Origin: Tardiphaga robiniae
Lineage (GTDB): Bacteria > Pseudomonadota > Alphaproteobacteria > Rhizobiales > Xanthobacteraceae
DNA: 64,000 nucleotides
Reading direction: 5' to 3'
Assembly (NCBI RefSeq): GCF_001618955.1
Contig: NZ_LVYV01000001.1
Coordinates: 379,501-443,500, forward strand
Position numbers and translations under genes: made by a program. Below the pieces are notes generated by a model that saw only the letters and a list, made by a program, of their open reading frames with translations, had not been told where the DNA came from and made no database searches. How positions within the stretch are numbered: the first letter of the stretch is position 1; every line of letters begins with the position of its first letter. Below, one piece after another: positions 26,680-36,989 of the stretch.

Positions 26680-27261
26680 CTAGAACAGCCGGAATGCGAT
26701 GATGAAGCCGAGCACCAGAACGCCCACGCCCAGCCCCACCCACAGACCCAGACGCTTCTCGATGGTCTCGCGAATCCACACGCCATACCGATTGAGCAGG
26801 ATGGCGACGACATAGAAGCGCACGCCGCGGGCAACCACCGACAGCGCGATGAACATCCAGATATTATAGTTGGCGAAGCCTGACGTGATGGTGACAAGCT
26901 TGTAGGGGATCGGCGTCAGCCCCTTCAGCAGGATGATCCATGCGCCATATTCGGCATAGCCGGCGCGGAATGCCTCGACCTTGTCGCCGTAGCCATAGAA
27001 ATGAATGACCCATTGGCCGACGGAGTCATACAGCACCGCGCCGATGAGATATCCCACCACGCCGCCGAGCACTGAGGTAATGGTGCAAATGCCGGCATAG
27101 AGCCAGGCCTTCTGTGGCCGGGCCAGCGCCATCGGAATCAGCATCACATCCGGCGGCACCGGAAAGAACGAACTTTCCGCGAAGGACACGATGCCCAAAA
27201 TCCAGAGGGCATAGGGCTTGTGGGCGGCGTCGATACACCAGTCATACATTCGTCTGAGCAT
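26680..27261 (-). CDS. DedA/YqaA (SNARE-associated) family membrane protein
   Basis: The 193-residue inner membrane protein has about four helices. SFAESSFFPVPPDVMLIPMALA near residues 26-47 and the re-entrant segment WIILLKGLTPIPYKLVTITSGFA near 108-130 are the hallmarks of DedA/YqaA proteins. Relatives flip undecaprenyl phosphate or phospholipids, or support membrane potential; this branch is not characterised. It is the upstream neighbour of the Pro-rich gene on the same strand, 46 bases apart. Confidence 0.87.
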   Translation of the reverse strand: MLRRMYDWCIDAAHKPYALWILGIVSFAESSFFPVPPDVMLIPMALARPQKAWLYAGICTITSVLGGVVGYLIGAVLYDSVGQWVIHFYGYGDKVEAFRAGYAEYGAWIILLKGLTPIPYKLVTITSGFANYNIWMFIALSVVARGVRFYVVAILLNRYGVWIRETIEKRLGLWVGLGVGVLVLGFIIAFRLF

Positions 27262-27328
27262 GGTTCGCGATGAACCATCCTGACGCCGATTTGTCTATGG
27301 CTGGGCTGACACGCGCGAGACGAAAAGC

Positions 27329-27727
27329 TTAACTCAACTTGCGAAGGCGACGACCTTCGAGCGCGACAATTGGCCGCCGCGCAGCGCTTTGCTCGATGGA
27401 TTTGGGCCGTTTCGGCGGTTTCGGGAGCTTTTCGGCGATACCGAGCATGTCTTCACGCCGGCTCATCTCGGCCCAGACCTGCTCAGGACGCACGCCCGCG
27501 GCCGCCCACAATACAGTCAAATTGTAGAGAAGATCGGCGCTTTCGCGGATCACGGCGTCCGGTTTGCGGTTGACCGCATCGATGACGACCTCGATGGCCT
27601 CTTCGGCGAGCTTCTTCGCCATCTTTTCCGGCCCCTGCTGATAAAGCCGGGCCGTTCGCGAGACCGACGGATCGAGATCCTTGGCCGCGATCACCGCCTG
27701 ATAAAGCCGGTCGAGCGAATCACTCAT
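27329..27727 (-). CDS. hisE: Phosphoribosyl-ATP pyrophosphatase-like protein (HisE/MazG-like)
   Basis: The 132-residue protein has the all-helical nucleotide pyrophosphatase core with metal-binding EEAIEVVIDA near residues 42-51 and ESADLLYNLTVLW near 62-74, as in HisE, which catalyses the second step of histidine synthesis. About 35 basic, Pro-rich residues follow the core, longer than a minimal HisE. No other his gene is nearby, so this could be a second HisE or a relative with another nucleotide substrate. Confidence 0.8.
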   Translation of the reverse strand: MSDSLDRLYQAVIAAKDLDPSVSRTARLYQQGPEKMAKKLAEEAIEVVIDAVNRKPDAVIRESADLLYNLTVLWAAAGVRPEQVWAEMSRREDMLGIAEKLPKPPKRPKSIEQSAARRPIVALEGRRLRKLS

Positions 27728-27797
27728 GCAACTACACTATCTCAAAGCTGTAGCCAGCGCGTTAACGGCTGGCATTCAAGTGTCTGCAACGACGTCA

Positions 27798-27827
27798 AAA
27801 CGCCGGCCGCAAGCGCGACCGGCGTTT
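27798..27827 (-). terminator. Terminator of the Gly/Tyr-rich protein gene
   Basis: A 9-base stem, AAACGCCGG (27798-27806) with CCGGCGTTT (27819-27827), lies about 50 bases beyond the minus-strand stop. On that strand it runs into TTTT. Confidence 0.55.
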
Positions 27828-27877
27828 GATAGTTAAGTGACAGTTGCATGACGGAATAAGTTGTGACCGATCGCGAA

Positions 27878-28309
27878 CTACCAGGTCATACGACGCGAGT
27901 TGTCATAACCATGTCCGCCGCCGTAGCCGCGATACGGTACGCCACCGTAATAGGCAGGACCGCCATCATAATAGGCTGGACCACCGCCGTAGTAGCCGTA
28001 GCCCGGGCCATTATCGTAGTAATAGTCGCGACGGCTCTGCGTGGCAGCGATTGCGCCAATGGTACCGACGATGGCGCCAAAGGCCGCAAGGCCGGCAGCA
28101 TTGCCGCCACCGCGATAGTGGCGACGGCGCGCGCTGCTGAAATCGGTCGCATCGCTGGTGCCGTGCGTGGCCGCGGCCTGGCTCGTGCTCTTGGCCACAG
28201 GCGCCGCGATTGCTCCGGTCGGCGCAATTGCCGAGATGGTCATGGCCGCAACACTCGCCAAGATGGCGGCGCGGCCAGTCTTATTAAACAATCCATTTCG
28301 TACGAACAT
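27878..28309 (-). CDS. Exported Gly/Tyr-rich protein
   Basis: Starting at ATG 28309 (five codons inside the longest frame) the product has 143 residues. It has a signal peptide ending near AIAAPVA, a short glycine-zipper-like hydrophobic stretch (AAGLAAFGAIVGTIGAIAA), and a C-terminal tail of Gly, Tyr and Pro (YGYYGGGPAYYDGGPAYYGG). Proteins of this shape are common and uncharacterised in rhizobial genomes. A surface or envelope role is plausible, with no further evidence. Confidence 0.65.
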   Translation of the reverse strand: MFVRNGLFNKTGRAAILASVAAMTISAIAPTGAIAAPVAKSTSQAAATHGTSDATDFSSARRRHYRGGGNAAGLAAFGAIVGTIGAIAATQSRRDYYYDNGPGYGYYGGGPAYYDGGPAYYGGVPYRGYGGGHGYDNSRRMTW

Positions 28310-28544
28310 CTCAATGTCCTCCATGGTCGTCTGGCCCTTTGGGCCTCTGTATAGCCAACCACTTCGGCCACTATGGGTTCCCCAACCCCAACGGCAGCTG
28401 AACGATCGGTGTCCAAATCGGGGCAGTCATCTCCCGTTCAGCCTTTTACGGTTAGAAACGACGCGCAAGATGTCGCACCATACCGCCATCAATCAGACAT
28501 GGCCGGCGGGGTAACTGCCGGTCCGTCAGTCGTTAAGTATCTTG

Positions 28545-29618
28545 ATGCCCAGAAACGCGACCAACATTTCCCGGCGGCATGTCCTCCTCTCGCTGAGTGC
28601 GCTGGGCTCCGTCGCTTTTTGCGCATCATCGGGACAGGCCGCCGCTGACGACAAGACGCCTGACGACAAAACACCGACCAATATGCAGTTTGCGCTCGAC
28701 CGCGCGGTCGATGCGATTGCCGCCCCCTTCGTGCTGGCCGATGCCCGCGGCCTGTACCGGGCCGAGAACCTGAATGTAACCACCACCGTCGCCGCAGGAT
28801 CGAAGGAGACCATCGCGCGGGTCGCCTCCGGTGCCTGCGACATGGCGCTGGCCGATCTCAATGCTTTGATCCGCTATCGCGGCGATTCCGATGCCGCAAC
28901 GGTGAAGGCCGTCTTCGTACTGCTCAATGTAGCACCCTACGCCATCGTCGCCCGCAAGAGCCGCGGCGTGATCTCGCTCGGCAGCCTTGAGGGAAAAGTG
29001 CTTGGGGTCGCTGACCGCGATCTCGCGATCCGGCTATGGCCGGCGCTGGCCAAGCGAAACAACATCAAGCTTGCAGCCGTGAAGCTGGAGAAGATCAGCG
29101 CCGCGGTGCGCGAACCGATGCTCTCGGCCGGTCAGGTCGATGCGGTCACCGGCTTCTCCTATCTCTCGGCGGTCAACCTGCGCGACCGCGGCGTCCCCGC
29201 CGATGACCTCGCGGTGTTTCGTTTCGCCGAGTTCGGGTCCGCCGCCTATGGCCTCGCGCTGATCGTCAATCCGAAATTCGCTGCCGCCAGACCCGAGGCC
29301 GTGAAAGCATTCATTCGTGCCGTCACCGCCGGGACGCAGTTGGCGATCCAGGACCCGGCCAAGGCGATCACCGACGTCATGACCCAGATGGAGAATAGTT
29401 CGCGCGAGCTCGAACTGACGCGGCTCCACATTGCCATTACCGACAATATCCTGACCCACGACGTCCGCCGCGACGGGCTGGGTGGCATCGACGCCGCACG
29501 CTTTGAGGCGTCGCTCAACGAGATCGCCGAAGATTTTACCTTCAAGAAGCGGCCCTCGGCCGCGGACATCTTCGACGACAGCTTCCTGCCGGGCTCGGTC
29601 GGCCGCAAGATGAACTGA
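28545..29618 (+). CDS. NMT1/THI5-like (SsuA/TauA-type) periplasmic solute-binding protein
   Basis: The ATG at 28545 gives 357 residues opening with a twin-arginine signal (ISRRHVLLSLSALG). The mature part fits ABC receptors of the nitrate/sulfonate/thiamine-precursor type: DRAVDAIAAPFVLADARGLY near 53-72, a VASGACDMALADLNAL stretch, and a GKVLGV hinge. No permease or ATPase gene is adjacent, so the ligand and the transporter partner are unknown. Confidence 0.82.
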   Translation: MPRNATNISRRHVLLSLSALGSVAFCASSGQAAADDKTPDDKTPTNMQFALDRAVDAIAAPFVLADARGLYRAENLNVTTTVAAGSKETIARVASGACDMALADLNALIRYRGDSDAATVKAVFVLLNVAPYAIVARKSRGVISLGSLEGKVLGVADRDLAIRLWPALAKRNNIKLAAVKLEKISAAVREPMLSAGQVDAVTGFSYLSAVNLRDRGVPADDLAVFRFAEFGSAAYGLALIVNPKFAAARPEAVKAFIRAVTAGTQLAIQDPAKAITDVMTQMENSSRELELTRLHIAITDNILTHDVRRDGLGGIDAARFEASLNEIAEDFTFKKRPSAADIFDDSFLPGSVGRKMN

Positions 29619-29630
29619 ACGCGACAGTCA

Positions 29631-29705
29631 GTAGCCCGCATGAGCGTAGCGACATGCGGGGCAAATAGCGTCGTTCCCGGATATCGCTACGCTCATCCGG
29701 GCTAC
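29631..29705. repeat. Short intergenic palindromic repeat, GTAGCCCG family
   Basis: GTAGCCCGCATGAGCGTAGC at the left end is nearly complementary to GCTACGCTCATCCGGGCTAC at the right end. The element sits in the gap between the receptor gene and ndvA and would fold into a long hairpin, which may also end transcription. Confidence 0.75.
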
Positions 29706-29819
29706 AGATGCTGAAGACATTCAACTGAACAACTTTTCCCGAAGCTGTATTCGGCTGCCATCCCCGCCTAGACTATGCGCAATCGGTTATCCCGTTCGCG
29801 CTGCGCTGAGTGACCTCCC

Positions 29820-31616
<1,797 letters not shown>

Positions 31617-31823
31617 TGTCTCTGGAGAACCGGTCGAAATTTGGCCCCTTTCATCACCGATTTAACCGGCTCGCCACTGTTCTGATGCCCTCGGCCGGTA
31701 TAGGTTTGCAGCCGTCACCGCGTGACGGCAGACCGACATGAGAGCCCCGAACCTCAAATCCAAGAATTGCTGCGCGCGGTGCTGGAGCACTGCAGGCGGG
31801 CCGCAAAGGACCGGAATCGGATA

Positions 31824-33338
31824 GTGCAATTTCACTTCGCATCGCGCCGCCTGCTATCACTCAACTGGTTCATTCTCGCCGCGGCACTTGCGCTCGGCGT
31901 GACCGCACCGCGCACGGCCAGCGCTGAAGCGCTTCTGCTCGTCGAAGCCGATACCGGCAAGGTCCTGCAAGCCGAGAACGCGACCTATCCGTGGCACCCC
32001 GCCTCCGTCACCAAGCTGATGACGACCTATGTCACGCTGCAGGCGGTGAAACAGGGACGCATCAGCCTCGACACGGTGGTGACAGTGTCGCCGATCGCCT
32101 CCGCACAGTCGCCATCGAAGATGGGCTTCAAGGCCGGCACGCAGGTTACCATCGATAACGCGCTGAAGATGATGATGGTGAAGTCGGCCAACGACATGGC
32201 CGTCGTGCTCGCCGAAGGCGTCGGCGGCTCCGTCGATGGATTTTCCACGATGATGAATGCCACGGCTCAGAAGCTGGGCATGACGCAGACCCACTATGTC
32301 AATCCGAACGGCCTGCCTGCCGACGAACAGGTGACCTCGGCCCGCGACCTCGCGATCCTTGCGCGTGCGATCATTCGCGACCTGCCGGAATACGAATATT
32401 TCGTCCATATTCCCGCGATCAAATTCGGCCGCCGCATCACGCCGAACTTCAACAAGCTGATCGGCCGCTATCCCGGCGCCGACGGCATGAAGACCGGTTT
32501 CATCTGCGCCTCCGGCTACAATCTCGTCGCCACCGCCACCCGTGGCAACAAGCGGCTGATCGCGGTGGTGCTCGGCGCCTCGTCCGGCCAGGCGCGCGCC
32601 GTCAAGGCAGCGCAGCTGCTGGAGCGCGGCTTTAACACCGGCACTGGCGGCCTGACCTGGCTGCAGCCGGCGCTCGGCACCGTGGATGCCCTCGCACCGA
32701 TCGACGCCGCGCCGCCCAACCTGCGCGACGAGATGTGCGGACCGAAACGCAAGCGCCCGGCCAGCGACGCCGATGATGAAGTCGTCGCCAGCAACGAAGC
32801 CAGCAGCCAGGCCATGTCGTTCTTCACCGCTGGCCTGCAGCCGCCAACACTGCGCCCGGTCGATATGATCGCCGCAGCCGCCGCACCGGTCGAGCCGGTG
32901 ATCGTTTATATTGGGCCGAAGAAGACCGGTGCCGACCTGATCGCCGCCAATGCGGTGGAAGAAGCCCGGCAGACGCCGAAGCCCAAGGCCAAGAAGGGCA
33001 CGAAGACCGCGGCCAAAAAGCCGGACGTGGCAGCCGACACCAAGGACGCCAAACCCGCAGCGGCCGCCGAAGCGAAGCCAGCCGCCAAGCCTGCGGCCAA
33101 ACCCGCCGCCTCCAAACAGGCAGCAGTCAGGCCCGATGCAGCCGCGCCAAAGCCTGCGGCGGCAGCCACGCCCACAACAGCCAAACCCGCGGCAGCCAAA
33201 CCTGCAGCCGGCAAGCCTGCCACGGCAGCCACCGCCGCTCCGGCCACAACGCCGGCCAAGCCGAAGGCAGCGGCCAAACCCGCACCGAAGGCTACCACCG
33301 GCGAAGCCAAGCCGGCTGCGGCAGCTCCGCGCACCTAG
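31824..33338 (+). CDS. D-alanyl-D-alanine carboxypeptidase with Ala/Lys/Pro-rich tail
   Basis: A GTG start at 31824 puts a normal signal peptide first (ending near TASA) and gives 504 residues; a longer frame from 31722 has no such leader. The penicillin-binding motifs are SVTK (Ser at 61), SAN near 120 and KTG near 220, as in DacA/DacC-type enzymes that trim pentapeptides. After the catalytic and linker parts, about 130 residues of Ala, Lys and Pro repeats (about 370-504) form a basic tail, which may bind the cell wall or membrane. The Cys in KTGFICASG is uncommon to me. Confidence 0.9.
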   Translation: MQFHFASRRLLSLNWFILAAALALGVTAPRTASAEALLLVEADTGKVLQAENATYPWHPASVTKLMTTYVTLQAVKQGRISLDTVVTVSPIASAQSPSKMGFKAGTQVTIDNALKMMMVKSANDMAVVLAEGVGGSVDGFSTMMNATAQKLGMTQTHYVNPNGLPADEQVTSARDLAILARAIIRDLPEYEYFVHIPAIKFGRRITPNFNKLIGRYPGADGMKTGFICASGYNLVATATRGNKRLIAVVLGASSGQARAVKAAQLLERGFNTGTGGLTWLQPALGTVDALAPIDAAPPNLRDEMCGPKRKRPASDADDEVVASNEASSQAMSFFTAGLQPPTLRPVDMIAAAAAPVEPVIVYIGPKKTGADLIAANAVEEARQTPKPKAKKGTKTAAKKPDVAADTKDAKPAAAAEAKPAAKPAAKPAASKQAAVRPDAAAPKPAAAATPTTAKPAAAKPAAGKPATAATAAPATTPAKPKAAAKPAPKATTGEAKPAAAAPRT

Positions 33339-33472
33339 ACCTTCGTCGACAATGCCCAACGATCATCGTTAACGCAGCCGTTTCCGGCCGCGTCATGTTG
33401 CGCCGCGCCTTGCTATCAAGGACAGCTTTGCTCAATACTTCGACGAAATAATCAAATCGAGGGGGAAGTGTC

Positions 33473-35161
33473 ATGGAGCGTATCTGGCTCAAACAATATC
33501 CGGCAGGCGTGCCAGCCGACATTGACGTCAATCTGTATCCGTCGCTGGTCGATCTGCTCGAAGAGAGCTTTGCCAAATTCCGCGATCGCAAAGCCTTCAT
33601 CTGCATGGACAAGTCGATCACCTATCGTGAGCTCGACGAAATGTCCGTGGCGCTCGGCGCCTATCTGCAGAACAAGGGCCTCGCCAAGGGTGCCCGCGTC
33701 GCGCTGATGATGCCGAACGTGCTGCAATATCCGATCGCCACCTCCGCGGTGCTGCGCGCCGGCTATGCCGTGGTCAACGTCAATCCGCTCTACACGCCGC
33801 GCGAGCTTGAGCATCAGCTCAAGGATTCCGGTGCCGAAGCCATCATCGTGCTGGAGAACTTCGCCTCCACGGTGCAGCAGGTGATCGCCAAAACCAATGT
33901 AAAACACGTCATCCTTGGCAGCATGGGCGACATGCTCGGCTTCAAGGGGGTGATCGTCAATCTCGTGGTCCGCCGCGTGAAGAAGATGGTGCCGGCTTAC
34001 GAATTGCCGGGCGCAGTCTGGTTCAATGATGCGGTCTCTGCCGGGCGCAGCATGAAGATGAACAAGCCGGTGCTCGGACCCGACGACGTCGCCTTCCTGC
34101 AATATACCGGCGGCACCACCGGCGTTTCCAAGGGCGCGACGCTGCGCCATCGCAACATCCTGGCCAATGTGCTGCAGAACGATGCCTGGCTGCAGCCGGC
34201 ACTGCGCAAGCCGCCGCATGTGGACCAGCTGTTCATCGTCTGCGCGCTGCCGCTGTATCATATCTTCGCACTGACGGCCTGCTTCCTGCTTGCCGTGCGC
34301 GCGGGCGGCGTCAACCTCCTGATCCCGAACCCGCGCGATATGCCGGGCTTCGTGAAGGAGCTGATGAAGTATCAGGTCAACAGCTTCCCGGCCGTCAACA
34401 CGCTCTATAATGGCCTGCTGAATACGCCCGGTTTCGACCAGGTGGATTTCTCCAAGCTGAAGATTTCCAACGGCGGCGGCATGGCGGTGCAGAAGGCCGT
34501 GGCCGAACGGTGGCTAAAGACCACCGGCTGCTTCGTTGCCGAAGGCTACGGACTCTCGGAAACCTCGCCGACGCTGACCTGCAACCCGGCCGATGTCGAT
34601 CAGTTCAACGGCTCCATCGGCGTGCCGGTGCCATCGACCTGGATTTCGATCCGCGACGACGACGGCAACGAAGTCCCGCTCGGCGAGCCCGGCGAGATTT
34701 GCGCCAAGGGTCCGCAGATCATGTCGGGCTACTGGAACCGGCCGGACGAGACCGCCAAGGTGATGACCGCGGACGGTTTCTTCCGCACCGGCGATATCGG
34801 CATCATGAGCCCCGACGGTTTCACCAAGATCGTGGATCGCAAGAAGGACATGGTGCTGGTCTCGGGCTTCAACGTCTATCCGAACGAGGTCGAGGACGTC
34901 ATCGCCAGCCATCCCGGCGTGCTGGAATGCGCCGTGATCGGCGTGCCCGATCCGAAGACCACCGAGGCGGTGAAGGCCTTCGTCGTCAAGAAGGACCCGA
35001 ACGTCACCGCCGAGGACATCATCAAGTTCTGCGGCACCCAGCTCACCAATTACAAGGTGCCGAAACAGATCGAATTCCGCACCGCCCTGCCGAAGACCAA
35101 TGTCGGCAAGATCCTGCGCCGCGAACTCCGCGACGAGAAGAAGCAGGCCTCAGCGGCCTGA
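33473..35161 (+). CDS. fadD: Long-chain fatty acid-CoA ligase
   Basis: The ATG follows GAGGGGGAAG. The 562-residue adenylate-forming enzyme carries the P-loop-like YTGGTTGVSKGA near residues 205-216, the fatty acyl signature region TGDIGIMSPDGFTKIVDRKKDM near 440-461, and the conserved C-terminal Lys in TNVGKILRRELR. It activates fatty acids to acyl-CoA at the inner membrane for beta-oxidation or lipid synthesis. Length and order match FadD of proteobacteria. A perfect hairpin 10 bases after the stop is a probable terminator. Confidence 0.94.
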   Translation: MERIWLKQYPAGVPADIDVNLYPSLVDLLEESFAKFRDRKAFICMDKSITYRELDEMSVALGAYLQNKGLAKGARVALMMPNVLQYPIATSAVLRAGYAVVNVNPLYTPRELEHQLKDSGAEAIIVLENFASTVQQVIAKTNVKHVILGSMGDMLGFKGVIVNLVVRRVKKMVPAYELPGAVWFNDAVSAGRSMKMNKPVLGPDDVAFLQYTGGTTGVSKGATLRHRNILANVLQNDAWLQPALRKPPHVDQLFIVCALPLYHIFALTACFLLAVRAGGVNLLIPNPRDMPGFVKELMKYQVNSFPAVNTLYNGLLNTPGFDQVDFSKLKISNGGGMAVQKAVAERWLKTTGCFVAEGYGLSETSPTLTCNPADVDQFNGSIGVPVPSTWISIRDDDGNEVPLGEPGEICAKGPQIMSGYWNRPDETAKVMTADGFFRTGDIGIMSPDGFTKIVDRKKDMVLVSGFNVYPNEVEDVIASHPGVLECAVIGVPDPKTTEAVKAFVVKKDPNVTAEDIIKFCGTQLTNYKVPKQIEFRTALPKTNVGKILRRELRDEKKQASAA

Positions 35162-35170
35162 CACACTGCT

Positions 35171-35205
35171 ATAGGGTGGGCCCGCTTTCGCATGGCCCAC
35201 CCTAT
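35171..35205. terminator. Perfect 12-base inverted repeat after fadD
   Basis: ATAGGGTGGGCC (35171-35182) and GGCCCACCCTAT (35194-35205) pair fully around an 11-base loop. It lies 9 bases past fadD, ends 10 bases before the DUF924 start and contains two upstream ATGs in that gene's frame. No T-run follows, so termination or translational control are both possible. Confidence 0.6.
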
Positions 35206-35215
35206 GGATTTCAGC

Positions 35216-35761
35216 ATGACTGCAACGACTCCCGCCGACATCATCGCCTTCTGGACAGACGCCGGCTGGGACCGCTGGTACGCCAAGAACGACGATTTCG
35301 ATGCCGAGATCACCCGCCGCTTTCGCGCGCTGTGGGATGAGGCCGTCACCGGCGGCCTTGCATCCTGGGAAGCAAGTGACGAGGGCACGCTCGCGCTGAT
35401 CCTCCTACTCGACCAGTTTCCCCGCAACATGTTCCGCAACGACCCGCGTGCTTTTTCCAGCGATCGCCTCGCTTGCGACCTCACGATCAGGGCCGTCGCG
35501 CGCGGCGTCGATCAGCGCGTCGACCAGCAGATGCAGCAGTTCGTCTATATGCCGCTGATGCATTCGGAAGACCTCGTCGATCAGGAGCGCTGCTGCGCGC
35601 TGTTTCGCGCCACCGGCGAGACCGACAATCTGAAATTCGCCGACGAGCACGCTGACATCATCCGGCGCTTCGGCCGTTTCCCCCACCGTAACCGGGTGCT
35701 GGGGCGCAGCACGACTGCGGAGGAACAGGCGTTTCTGGATGCCGGCGGCTTCGGCGGCTGA
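35216..35761 (+). CDS. DUF924 family protein
   Basis: The ATG at 35216 is chosen over in-frame ATGs at 35192 and 35204 because those lie within the hairpin and MTATTPADIIAFWTDAGWDRW is the usual DUF924 start. The 181-residue helical protein has LILLLDQFPRNMFR and the late EEQAFLDAGGFGG, both hallmarks of the family. Its fold is TPR-like; the function is unknown. It sits between fadD and a peroxiredoxin gene on the same strand. Confidence 0.85.
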   Translation: MTATTPADIIAFWTDAGWDRWYAKNDDFDAEITRRFRALWDEAVTGGLASWEASDEGTLALILLLDQFPRNMFRNDPRAFSSDRLACDLTIRAVARGVDQRVDQQMQQFVYMPLMHSEDLVDQERCCALFRATGETDNLKFADEHADIIRRFGRFPHRNRVLGRSTTAEEQAFLDAGGFGG

Positions 35762-35869
35762 CGTCATTATGACGCGCGCAGCAGGCCAAGTTTTGCGCAG
35801 CGCCCAATATTGCTCGCGTCATGCAGCCGGTCTAAACACACTCACCCTTACTTTCAGGAGAGATCGACG

Positions 35870-36355
35870 ATGACCATTCAAGTTGGCGACAAGCTGCCCG
35901 AGTCCAAGCTCCGTGTCATGACCTCCGAAGGTCCGGCCGTGAAGACCACCGACGACGTCTTCAAGGGCAAGAAAGTGGCGCTGTTCGCAGTGCCCGGCGC
36001 CTATACCGGCACCTGCCACAAGATGCATCTGCCGAGCATCTTCCTCAACGCCTATGCCATCAAGGACAAGGGCGTCGACACCATCGCGATCATCTCCGTC
36101 AACGATGTGTTCGTGATGAACGCCTGGAAGAAAGACACCGACCTGCGCGACGAAGCGGTGTTCCTCGCCGACGGCAATGCCGACTTCACCAAGGCGATCG
36201 GCATGGAGCTCGACGCATCGGGCAACGGCCTCGGCATCCGCTCGCATCGTTATTCGATGCTGGTGGAAGACGGCAAGGTGACCAAGCTCAACCTCGAGCC
36301 GGCACCGGGCAAGGTCGAAGTCTCCGGCGGCGACACGCTGCTGGGTCAGCTGTGA
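35870..36355 (+). CDS. Peroxiredoxin (Prx5/thiol peroxidase type)
   Basis: The ATG at 35870 follows CAGGAGAG. The 161-residue protein has the peroxidatic Cys in PGAYTGTCHKMHLP near residues 43-56 and the fold of Prx5-type enzymes, including the conserved Arg in GIRSHRYSMLVEDG. These reduce hydrogen and alkyl peroxides in the cytoplasm using thioredoxin or glutaredoxin. It is convergent with the rnhA operon, with a palindromic repeat in between. Confidence 0.93.
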   Translation: MTIQVGDKLPESKLRVMTSEGPAVKTTDDVFKGKKVALFAVPGAYTGTCHKMHLPSIFLNAYAIKDKGVDTIAIISVNDVFVMNAWKKDTDLRDEAVFLADGNADFTKAIGMELDASGNGLGIRSHRYSMLVEDGKVTKLNLEPAPGKVEVSGGDTLLGQL

Positions 36356-36368
36356 GCTGATCTTGTTT

Positions 36369-36529
36369 CCCCTCCCCCCTTGCGGAGGAGGGTGCCTGAA
36401 CGAAGCGAAGGCGGGAGAGGGGTAGCCACAAAGTACCGCGCTTGCAGCTAACCCTCTCCCGTCTTGAACGCACTCCGTGCGTTCAATCCAACCTCTCCCG
36501 CGGCGCGCAGCTCCGCTGGGGGAGAGGGG
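36369..36529. repeat. Intergenic repeat, CCCTCTCCC family, copy 1
   Basis: Pyrimidine- and purine-rich complementary ends (CCCCTCCCCCCTTGCGGAGG on the left, CTGGGGGAGAGGGG on the right) flank smaller stems, such as GAACGCACTCCGTGCGTTC. It fills the gap between convergent genes. Related copies lie at 41329-41504 and 54604-54751. Confidence 0.75.
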
Positions 36530-36539
36530 AAGAAAAGAA

Positions 36540-36989
36540 CTACCGCCCGCGGTTCTCCGCCAGCCCGTCCCGCGACAGCTGATCCGCGCGTTCGTTCTCG
36601 GCGTGGCCGGCATGGCCCTTGACCCAGTGCCAGCGCACGTCGTGGGTCTTTAGCGCGGCGTCGAGGCGCTGCCACAGGTCGACATTCTTCACCGGCTTCT
36701 TGTCCGACGTCTTCCAGCCGTTTTTCTTCCAGCCGTGAATCCAGCTCATGATGCCGTTGCGCAGATACTGGCTGTCGGTGTGCAGATCCACCGAACACGG
36801 CTTCTTCAACGCTTCCAGCGCCGAGATCGCCGCCATCAGCTCCATGCGATTATTGGTGGTGTGCGCCTCGCCGCCCTTCAATTCCTTCTCGGCATCGCCG
36901 AACCGAAGGATCGCGCCCCAGCCGCCGGGGCCGGGATTTCCCGAGCAGGCGCCGTCCGTATAGATCGTCACAGGTGTCGCAGCGGTCAC
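36540..36989 (-). CDS. rnhA: Ribonuclease HI
   Basis: The GTG start at 36989 overlaps the thrB stop by 4 bases. The 149-residue enzyme has the catalytic carboxylates: Asp in [16 protein letters not shown] near residue 11, Glu in [10 protein letters not shown] near 51, Asp in LHTDSQYL near 72, and a late Asp near 135. It degrades the RNA strand of RNA-DNA hybrids. It is the last gene of the ispH-thrB-rnhA run. Confidence 0.96.
   Translation of the reverse strand: MTAATPVTIYTDGACSGNPGPGGWGAILRFGDAEKELKGGEAHTTNNRMELMAAISALEALKKPCSVDLHTDSQYLRNGIMSWIHGWKKNGWKTSDKKPVKNVDLWQRLDAALKTHDVRWHWVKGHAGHAENERADQLSRDGLAENRGR

Noticed and set aside
31857-33359. Minus-strand 500-codon frame opposite the carboxypeptidase
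   Set aside because: Antisense to a gene with SxxK, SAN and KTG; the frame is low-complexity Gly/Arg/Cys from the reversed Ala/Pro/Lys tail.
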